A DNA stretch of 5,857 nt from Thermococcus sp. (lineage in GTDB: Archaea; Methanobacteriota_B; Thermococci; Thermococcales; Thermococcaceae). The translations under genes and the position numbers were made by a program. Numbering within the stretch: position 1 is the stretch's first letter; every line of letters starts with the position of its first letter. The notes below the pieces were generated by a model. The model saw nothing but the letters and a program-made list of their open reading frames with translations, was not told where the DNA came from and ran no database searches. The DNA is taken from NCBI RefSeq assembly GCF_027066465.1, contig NZ_JAMONU010000187.1, positions 1 to 5,857 of the forward strand, written 5' to 3'. Below are positions 1-4,997 of this stretch, piece after piece.

Positions 1-12
1 AAATCGCTCCAA

Positions 13-459
13 TCATTCCTTCCTCTCCTCGTCCAGCTGGATGTACTCGATGGTGCTGATGTACTTCACGTAGTCCATCGCCTTCTTCGGATTCAGCATG
101 TCGTTCATGAGGTTCTGGAAGTAGTTATCCTTATCGTAGGCGACCTCATAGTTAACCACAACATCGAGGTAGCCCGAGTGGAAGTTCTCGGCTTCCTCGC
201 GCGTGTAGAGCTCGAAGGAGACGTGATAGCCGTATTTCTCCTCTATAGGGTCGCGAACCTTCTCCACGAAGTCCGCCATGCGGTTCATCTTCACCGGGTC
301 GTAGGGTTTATCGATGATTACGACCACGTCTATTTCAGGGAAGCTCGGGTCGCGGAGATGCCTCCCGTAGAAGATTATCGAGAGAAGGTTGTCGCCGTAG
401 AAGTCTTTCACCCTTTGAATCAGCTCCTCCTTGGCCCTCTTCAGCGTCTCCTCGTTCAT
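13..459 (-). CDS. Divergent nucleotidyltransferase-fold (MNT-like) protein
   Basis: A 148-residue protein resembling the minimal nucleotidyltransferases of the DNA polymerase beta superfamily, which transfer nucleotides to proteins or small molecules. The core reads IIFYGRHLRDPSFPEIDVVV at residues 28-47, the place of the usual GS...DxD motif, and a later strand has HVSFELY (79-85), where a third acidic residue is expected. A segment HSGYLDVVVNYEVAYDKDNYF matches the usual C-terminal strand layout of the family. The active site is altered: GR replaces GS at 32-33, the first Asp of DxD is Glu42 (E-I-D44), and Glu83 stands for the third Asp, so activity is uncertain. No membrane segment or cysteine is present. 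It is the last gene visible, in the place of hycI in E. coli, but has none of the features of a HycI protease. A link to hydrogenase assembly is positional inference; a chance neighbour is equally possible. The call to the fold is by motif reading only. Confidence 0.8.
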   Translation of the reverse strand: MNEETLKRAKEELIQRVKDFYGDNLLSIIFYGRHLRDPSFPEIDVVVIIDKPYDPVKMNRMADFVEKVRDPIEEKYGYHVSFELYTREEAENFHSGYLDVVVNYEVAYDKDNYFQNLMNDMLNPKKAMDYVKYISTIEYIQLDEERKE

Positions 460-464
460 ATCAC

Positions 465-471
465 CACCTCC
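465..471 (-). promoter_or_regulatory. Ribosome binding site of the nucleotidyltransferase-like gene
   Basis: The minus strand reads GGAGGTG, a near-perfect archaeal Shine-Dalgarno sequence, five bases before the ATG at 459. It fixes the start of the last gene and shows that this gene can be translated independently of the one before it. Confidence 0.7.
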
Positions 472-487
472 CGAGAAAAGTTGTGGG

Positions 488-496
488 AAAATAAAA
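488..496 (-). terminator. T-rich tract between the unknown gene and the nucleotidyltransferase-like gene
   Basis: The minus strand reads TTTTATTTT in the 39-base gap, the longest gap in the window. Archaeal RNA polymerase can terminate at such U-rich tracts without a hairpin, so partial termination here is possible. It could also be read as a weak TATA element, but a transcript starting about 25 bases downstream would begin within the ribosome binding site of the next gene. Neither role is proven. Confidence 0.2.
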
Positions 497-498
497 GT

Positions 499-816
499 TT
501 AATCGAAGCTGTAAACGTGCCTGTACTCGATGTGGAGCTTGCTCTCGGAGTCGAGCTTCTCAGCGGCCTCGAGCAGAACTTTTCTGTCCTTCTCCGGCAA
601 CTCCTTAATCGGGAGCCTCAGCACGTCCCTAACCTCGATGTTGAACGCCCTCACGTTTTCGTCTATTCCAAGGGTCTCTTTTATGAGCTTCACGGCCTCT
701 TCGCTGAGCTCGCCCTCCTCCTCTATGATGAGCATATCGCCTGCATAGTGGCCGGTTATCCTCGCCGAATACTCCGGGTAGTCCTCGTACTTGAAGCGGT
801 AGAGCTTCCAGGGCAC
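499..816 (-). CDS. Small protein of unknown function in hydrogenase operon (HycH position)
   Basis: I do not recognise this protein. With the GTG start at 816 it has 105 residues; the GTG at 825 would give 108 and an 8-base overlap with the small-subunit gene. The 816 start is preferred because GGCGGGTG lies six bases before it, in keeping with the stop-then-start pattern of the operon. The protein looks soluble: no signal peptide or membrane segment, no cysteine, an N-terminal part rich in aromatic residues (PWKLYRFKYEDYPEYSARI), then beta-type and acidic helical stretches (GELSEEAVKLIKETLGI; KDRKVLLEAAEKLD) and a C-terminal HIEYRHVYSFD. It follows the small subunit, where E. coli has the maturation gene hycH, but I see no residue pattern tying it to HycH (136 residues). 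A role in assembly or maturation of this hydrogenase is a guess from position only. No cysteine makes an electron-transfer role unlikely. Confidence 0.75.
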   Translation of the reverse strand: MPWKLYRFKYEDYPEYSARITGHYAGDMLIIEEEGELSEEAVKLIKETLGIDENVRAFNIEVRDVLRLPIKELPEKDRKVLLEAAEKLDSESKLHIEYRHVYSFD

Positions 817-817
817 G

Positions 818-1645
818 TCAAACACCCGCCGTCACGGGATACTTCCTCCTCATGGACTCACCGAGAGACGTGTACTCATCATAGAGGCGCCAGAACTCGT
901 TTTCGAGGAAGCGCATGGCGACCTTTATCCTGGAGTCCTTCTCCTTGAGGAAGTATCCCGTCACAAGGTCGTGGAGCTTCTCTCTGGGGTTCTCGTCTTC
1001 GAAGGCCTTACCGACGAGCGCTATAAAATCATCCAGCACAGCATCGCGGTCATAGTAGCCAACTACGCGCCTGAGCTCCTCGCGAAGGGTGAGCCAGTAG
1101 CGGAGAGGTATCGGCCTGTCCGGGATTCTGAACTCGACCTCGTTCTCGGCCTTGGGCTTTTCCTCCGGAGGGAGGGCGACCCAGTATTCACCCTTCATCT
1201 TCTTCTCCTTGATGCCGAGCAGTTGAGCGACGCCGTAGAGTATCTCCTCCGGACTTGGCGGACAGCCGGGGATGTACATGTCTATCGGCACTATCATCTC
1301 CGGCCCGCCGCTCCTGAGCCTGTCCCTCCCGCGCTGGGGGGAGGTGTTGTAGAGGGCGTAGCTGTTGTAGAAGATTCCGCCGCTGGAGGCGCAGGTTCCA
1401 ACGGCGACCACTATTCTGGGCTTCGGGGGCATGGCCTCGTAGGCCTTTCTAATCGCTATCCTCGTCTGCCTCGTCAGCGGGCCGGTGATGAAGAGAACGT
1501 CGGCATGCCTCGGGTTTGGAACTACTTTGATACCGAGCCTCTCCAGGTCGTAGTAGGGCGTGAGGACGTCGAGCACCTCGATATCACAGCCATTGCATGA
1601 ACCGGCGTCAACGTGATAGACCCAGACGGACTTCAGACGGGCCAT
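818..1645 (-). CDS. hycG: Group 4 [NiFe] hydrogenase small subunit (HycG/NuoB type)
   Basis: Small subunit carrying the single [4Fe-4S] cluster that hands electrons to the Ni-Fe site. The NuoB-like core covers about residues 1-150. The cluster ligands are visible as GSCNGC (C17, C20), GTCASSGG (C85) and PGCPPSPEE (C128). The spaced CxxC, rather than the adjacent CC of complex I NuoB, marks a hydrogenase. There are no other N- or C-terminal cluster motifs, as expected for group 4 enzymes. A charged C-terminal region of about 125 residues extends past the core. The total of 275 is nearer to HycG (255) than to the short MbhJ type of Thermococcales. A strong AAAGGAGGTG site at 1653-1662 and the TAATG overlap with the ferredoxin stop support ATG 1645. 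The last 130 bases contain a long inverted repeat listed separately. Confidence 0.96.
   Translation of the reverse strand: MARLKSVWVYHVDAGSCNGCDIEVLDVLTPYYDLERLGIKVVPNPRHADVLFITGPLTRQTRIAIRKAYEAMPPKPRIVVAVGTCASSGGIFYNSYALYNTSPQRGRDRLRSGGPEMIVPIDMYIPGCPPSPEEILYGVAQLLGIKEKKMKGEYWVALPPEEKPKAENEVEFRIPDRPIPLRYWLTLREELRRVVGYYDRDAVLDDFIALVGKAFEDENPREKLHDLVTGYFLKEKDSRIKVAMRFLENEFWRLYDEYTSLGESMRRKYPVTAGV
823..830 (-). promoter_or_regulatory. Ribosome binding site for the unrecognised 105-residue protein
   Basis: The minus strand reads GGCGGGTG, an imperfect Shine-Dalgarno match. It includes the GTG at 825, one possible start, and lies six bases before the GTG at 816, which is therefore the better-supported start. 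It directly adjoins the 3' arm of the inverted repeat. Confidence 0.45.
831..964 (-). repeat. Long-range inverted repeat at the 3' end of the small-subunit gene
   Basis: The arms at 831-848 and 947-964 are inverted copies. Fifteen bases are identical (834-848 against 947-961) and 17 of 18 pair overall, with a single G-G mismatch in the transcript and a 98-base loop. In the mRNA the 5' arm is GTGACGGGATACTTCCTC and the 3' arm GAGGAAGTATCCCGTGAC. Both arms are coding (VTGYFL and RKYPV in the small subunit). The 3' arm ends exactly where the GGCGGGTG ribosome binding site of the next gene begins. The complementarity is seen directly; a role as an RNA stem controlling the next gene is inference. 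Confidence 0.6.
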
Positions 1646-2265
1646 TACTTCTCACCTCCTTTCTTGTCCTTGACCTCTCCGACGAGCATGAAGGCCGAAA
1701 CAGGTATTCCCTCAGTCTCCCTGAGCTTTTCAACGGTCTTGCGCATCTTTGCTTCCTGTGTCAGGCCGATTCTCTCATCCAAAGCGTACATCTCAAAGAT
1801 TTCCTTGGGCAGAATTGCCTTTACGTATTCAATCTGTCTCTCAGTGAAGTCGAGGTACTCTCCGCATTCCTCACAGTAAGCGAGCTTGTGCTCGACGACC
1901 TCGACCAAATCTTCCTTGTTGTCGGTCGCTATTTCAAAGCGGGTGGTTGGCTCCATCGCGCCGGTTGGGCAGACCTCTATGCAACGAGCGCACCTTATGC
2001 AACGTGCCGCGTTGTAGGTCAGCCTCTTTATGCCGTGCTCCTTGTCCCACTCCATTATGAGCGCATCCGGCGGGCAGGCGTTTACGCAGGCACCGCAACC
2101 TATGCACTTCTCGGGGTTGATGTGGGGAATTCCCCTGTATTCGGGCGGCTTCTCGATGTCAATAAAGGGATAGGGGGTGGTAACCGGAGCCTTCTTGCTG
2201 AACTTTTCAGCCTCGAAGCGGTCCCACTTCTTGAGCTTCTCGGTGTAGGAAACTGCCTCCGCCAT
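1645..2265 (-). CDS. hycF: HycF/HyfH-type 2[4Fe-4S] ferredoxin subunit of group 4 hydrogenase
   Basis: Electron-transfer subunit expected to carry electrons from the donor (formate dehydrogenase ferredoxin subunit, or ferredoxin) to the small subunit. The 206-residue protein has two classical CX2CX2CX3CP motifs: C54, C57, C60, C64 and C89, C92, C95, C99, each of which binds a [4Fe-4S] cluster. About 50 residues precede them, which in NuoI/HycF proteins contact the membrane arm, and about 105 residues follow. In the C-terminal part a further CEECGEY (C131, C134) forms a lone CxxC that could be half of a zinc or Fe-S site. E. coli HycF is 180 residues, so this protein is slightly longer. The ATG start overlaps the large-subunit stop (TGATG) and follows a GGGGGTG site; its TAA overlaps the next ATG (TAATG), so translation is probably coupled on both sides. 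The gene order makes HycF the best name; NuoI is the alternative family label. Confidence 0.94.
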   Translation of the reverse strand: MAEAVSYTEKLKKWDRFEAEKFSKKAPVTTPYPFIDIEKPPEYRGIPHINPEKCIGCGACVNACPPDALIMEWDKEHGIKRLTYNAARCIRCARCIEVCPTGAMEPTTRFEIATDNKEDLVEVVEHKLAYCEECGEYLDFTERQIEYVKAILPKEIFEMYALDERIGLTQEAKMRKTVEKLRETEGIPVSAFMLVGEVKDKKGGEK

Positions 2266-4064
2266 CAGAACACCCCCTTATACTTTATCGAGAGTTCATT
2301 GAACTCGGCCTCTGTGAGCACCTTCACCTTGCCGGTCTCGACGTCGACGAACTGAACCCTCTCCGTACAGGAGTAGCACGGGTCAATGCTCGCTATGATG
2401 AGCGGTGCATCCGCCACGTGGTAGCCCCTGAGCATCTCGGGAATCGCCGGCAGGTTGTTGTACGTTGGTGCCCTCACCTTCCAGCGGTAGACCTTGTTCT
2501 TCTCGCCGGTCATGACGTAGTGGACAACCTCACCGCGGTGGGCCTCGGTGAATCCGAGGGCCTCCTCGTACTCGGGCAGGTCGCCGATTGGAACCATTAT
2601 GTCCCCGCCGGGCATCTGGTCTATCAGCTGCTCAACAATCCAGAGGCTCTCGAAGAGTTCGTCCATCCTGACGAGAACCCTCGCGAGGACGTCGCCCTCC
2701 TTGTAAACCGGAACCTTGAAGTCCACCTCGTTGTAGGCCATCGCCGTCTTCGTTGCCTGGTCAAGCCTCGCGTCTATCCTCCTTCCGCTCGCCCTGGCTG
2801 TCGGTCCGAGAACGGAGTAGGCCTTGGCGACCTTGTAGGGAAGGATTCCAACTCCTTCAGCGCGCTTGATGAAGGTGTTGGTGTTCAGCGCTATGTCGAG
2901 GAACTTCTTGGTGCCCTCCCTGATTTCCTTCACGACCTTGAGTATCTCCTCCTTGCGGTAGTCGAGGATGTCCCTTCTAACTCCACCGACGATGTTCATT
3001 CCGTACTGCTTCCTGTTTCCCGTCAAGCGCTCGACGAGCCACATGACCGGCTCGCGGATTCTCCACGCGTGCATGAAGCCGGTGTCGAACCCGACCATGT
3101 GGGCGGCTATTCCAACCCAGAGGAGGTGGTTGTGTATCCTCTCCAGCTCGAGCATCAGCGTCCTTATGTAGCGCGCCCTGTCCGGGATTTCAACATCCGC
3201 CAATCTTTCAACGGCCATCGCGTAGCTGACCGAGTGCTGGTAGCCGCAGATTCCACAGATTCTCTCGGCGAGGAAGAGCACCTGGTTGTAGGTGAGCCTG
3301 CCCTCACCTGTCTTCTCGATTCCCCTGTGGGAGTAGAAGCCGCGGTAGTCGACGTCAACTATGGTCTCTCCTTTCACGAAGAGCCTGAAGTGGGCCGGCT
3401 CCTCGACACCCATGTGGACGGGTCCCAGGGGCACGAGGGAGGTGCCTTCGGGAGTCGGCCGGTACTCGGTTTTCGGTTCTGTTATCGGGGAGTGCCTGTA
3501 GTCCATGTCCTTCCTGAGCGGGTAAACACCATCTGGCCAGTCCTCCGGAAGGATTAGCCTCCTCGGGTCCGGGTGACCGACGGGGTTGAAGCCGAGCAGG
3601 TCTTTAACTTCCCTCTCTATCCACAAAGCCGCCGGAAGCTTTGCCGCGACGCTCGGAAAGCTCGGGTCGTCGGCGGGAAGGTACGCCTTTAGGAAGACCC
3701 AGTAGTTCCTGTCCATGTTCCTGTGCTCCACCTGAACGCTGAGGAAGGGCATGTAAACGAAGTGACCGTTGAGGGGCCTCTCGTCTGTTCCGACGGCGGT
3801 TGACATGTGGGTCTCCTTGAACTCCGGGTGGTTGTGCCACCAGAGGACGGCATCCGGAAGGACCTCCCTGTCGATGACGAACATGTACTGACCGTAGGTC
3901 ATCCTCTTACATTCCCTGATGTGCTCTTTGAAGGCCTCGTAAAACTCCTTGAGACCCTCTCTTTCCGAAAGGATTGTCTCAACGTCCGCCTTTGCACAGC
4001 GGCCGTTTTCACACGCCTTGCATTCAAATTCAAAGTGAGCTTCCAAATCCTTCGTCGTTACCAT
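2265..4064 (-). CDS. hycE: Group 4 [NiFe] hydrogenase large subunit, fused NuoC-NuoD (HycE type)
   Basis: Catalytic subunit that binds the Ni-Fe centre and reduces protons to H2 (or runs in reverse). Residues about 60-190 form a NuoC-like domain (for example DERPLNGHFVY and LPAALWIEREVKDLLGF), and about 215-599 the NuoD/hydrogenase domain. Ni-Fe ligands are intact: RICGICGYQHS (C270, C273) and DPCYSCTER (C563, C566). After R569 come 30 residues, matching the HycE tail, 32 residues in E. coli, removed by the HycI protease after metal insertion; by analogy this one is a precursor. The length of 599 compares with 569 for HycE, and the extra length lies at the N-terminus, where C15, C18, C23 and C52 form an unusual cysteine set. 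Intact CxxC pairs exclude NuoD of complex I. A GGGGTGGTGA site overlapping the upstream stop supports ATG 4064. The stop overlaps the ferredoxin start (TGATG). The NuoC-NuoD fusion argues for the formate-type (Mfh) rather than Mbh, where the two domains are separate genes. Confidence 0.97.
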   Translation of the reverse strand: MVTTKDLEAHFEFECKACENGRCAKADVETILSEREGLKEFYEAFKEHIRECKRMTYGQYMFVIDREVLPDAVLWWHNHPEFKETHMSTAVGTDERPLNGHFVYMPFLSVQVEHRNMDRNYWVFLKAYLPADDPSFPSVAAKLPAALWIEREVKDLLGFNPVGHPDPRRLILPEDWPDGVYPLRKDMDYRHSPITEPKTEYRPTPEGTSLVPLGPVHMGVEEPAHFRLFVKGETIVDVDYRGFYSHRGIEKTGEGRLTYNQVLFLAERICGICGYQHSVSYAMAVERLADVEIPDRARYIRTLMLELERIHNHLLWVGIAAHMVGFDTGFMHAWRIREPVMWLVERLTGNRKQYGMNIVGGVRRDILDYRKEEILKVVKEIREGTKKFLDIALNTNTFIKRAEGVGILPYKVAKAYSVLGPTARASGRRIDARLDQATKTAMAYNEVDFKVPVYKEGDVLARVLVRMDELFESLWIVEQLIDQMPGGDIMVPIGDLPEYEEALGFTEAHRGEVVHYVMTGEKNKVYRWKVRAPTYNNLPAIPEMLRGYHVADAPLIIASIDPCYSCTERVQFVDVETGKVKVLTEAEFNELSIKYKGVF

Positions 4065-4067
4065 TTT

Positions 4068-4985
4068 TCACCACCCCATGAACGCCATTGCGAGGATACC
4101 GAGTCCTATGAAGAATATCTTAACGTTAACCTTCACAACGTGGTCTATGCGGAGCCTTGCGTTGGTCGCCTCAAGGGCCGCTATTATCGGGTAGAACGCT
4201 ATCGTCAGGAGTATCTGGACTATGAACAGGCCGACTGAGGTTATGACGTCGTTTATGGGCCTCATGACCGGGTAGGTTATCAGGCTAACGAAGAACCACA
4301 GCAGGGCGAAGCGCTTGATGTATATCGCGTAGTAGAAGACCCCGAGGAGCCTTCCGCTGTACTCGCTGAGGGGTCCGCCAATGACCTCCTGCTCGGCCTC
4401 GGCTATGTCGAAGGGAACGAAGCCGCTCTCCACGTAGAGCGCGTAGGCGAGTATGATTATGGCGAGTATGAGCGACGGGGTGAGGTGGAGGTTGTTGAAT
4501 ATGGTGGCTATGTTGAGGGAACCCGCGTTGTACGCGAGGACGCCGTAGACCACCGCGAGGATTGGCTCGACGGTGAGGAGGAGCTGCATTTCCCTCGCTG
4601 AACCGAGATGGCTGAAGGCGCTCTGAACGCTGAAGCCCCCGAGCATTATGAAGACGCTGACCATCACTATGACGTAGAAGAACACTATCAGGTTGTAGCC
4701 GTAGTTTATCGGGACGTAGCCGCCATAGGGCAACAGCAGGGCCGCGGTTATTGCAGATGCCAGGGCGAGGTACGGGGCTATCCTGAAGACGGCGCTCTTG
4801 GTCGGGATGACAGAGGGAATGGCAAAGAGCTTCTTGAGGTCGTACCATGTCTGACTGAGCGGAGGACCGCGCCTGTACTGGAGTCTCGCCTTGACCCTTC
4901 TCGCTATTCCGTCCAAATATGGGGGAAGCAACAGGAAGAGGATAACGCCCGCGATTTTGAAGGCCCAGCCAACGTATTCGTTCAT
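4068..4985 (-). CDS. hycD: NuoH/HycD-type membrane subunit of group 4 hydrogenase
   Basis: Membrane anchor that links the soluble hydrogenase arm to the ion-pumping subunits; homologous to NuoH of complex I and HycD of formate hydrogenlyase. The protein is 305 residues, close to HycD (307). The first helix is about residues 6-26, followed by the family signature RLQYRRGPPLSQTWYDLKKL (34-53). The conserved acidic loop between helices is present at 186-211 (ESGFVPFDIAEAEQEVIGG, then EYSG), which in complex I lines the quinone-site and proton-path region. Several further hydrophobic segments follow, the last near the C-terminus. Start choice: an in-frame GTG at 4994 and ATG at 4991 overlap the GAGGTGAT ribosome binding site, while the ATG at 4985 sits six bases after GAGGTG, so 4985 is preferred. 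It lies 10 bases after the NuoL-like stop and ends 3 bases before the large-subunit start, suggesting coupled translation. Confidence 0.95.
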   Translation of the reverse strand: MNEYVGWAFKIAGVILFLLLPPYLDGIARRVKARLQYRRGPPLSQTWYDLKKLFAIPSVIPTKSAVFRIAPYLALASAITAALLLPYGGYVPINYGYNLIVFFYVIVMVSVFIMLGGFSVQSAFSHLGSAREMQLLLTVEPILAVVYGVLAYNAGSLNIATIFNNLHLTPSLILAIIILAYALYVESGFVPFDIAEAEQEVIGGPLSEYSGRLLGVFYYAIYIKRFALLWFFVSLITYPVMRPINDVITSVGLFIVQILLTIAFYPIIAALEATNARLRIDHVVKVNVKIFFIGLGILAMAFMGW

Positions 4986-4989
4986 CTTC

Positions 4990-4997
4990 ATCACCTC
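4990..4997 (-). promoter_or_regulatory. Ribosome binding site deciding the hycD-like start
   Basis: The minus strand reads GAGGTGAT here, a full archaeal Shine-Dalgarno match. It overlaps the stop codon of the NuoL-like gene. The GTG at 4994 and ATG at 4991 fall inside it, so the ATG at 4985, six bases after GAGGTG, is the likely start. This removes three residues from the longest reading. Confidence 0.75.

Noticed and set aside
1..12. GGAG on the minus strand at 7-10 as the ribosome binding site of another downstream gene.
   Set aside because: It is only four bases and the window ends before any start codon could confirm it.
13..459. Last gene as a HycI-type hydrogenase maturation protease, suggested by its position.
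   Set aside because: It lacks the expected N-terminal Gly-Asn/Asp and later Asp-x-Gly features and instead reads as a nucleotidyltransferase-like fold.
488..496. TTTTATTTT on the minus strand as a promoter TATA box.
   Set aside because: A start about 25 bases downstream would cut into the ribosome binding site at 465-471; a termination tract is at least as likely, so no promoter was called.
178..948. Long plus-strand open frames, for example 178-948, 971-1600, 1597-2355, 2418-3557, 3807-4238 and 4608-5535.
   Set aside because: They lie antisense to well-identified hydrogenase genes, have no recognisable motifs, and are explained by the codon bias of the real minus-strand genes.
2531..2562. 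Palindrome CACCGCGGTG and an adjacent GGCCTCGG/CCGAGGGCC hairpin.
   Set aside because: Short, imperfect in the second case, and inside a conserved coding stretch (VHYVM and EAHRGE region of the large subunit), so codon constraints explain it well enough.
2265..4064. Large subunit as NuoD of complex I or as the Mbx (sulfur-linked) catalytic subunit.
   Set aside because: Both Ni-Fe CxxC pairs (C270/C273 and C563/C566) and the processed-type C-terminal tail are intact, which those non-hydrogenase relatives lack in whole or part; the small subunit also has CxxC rather than CC.
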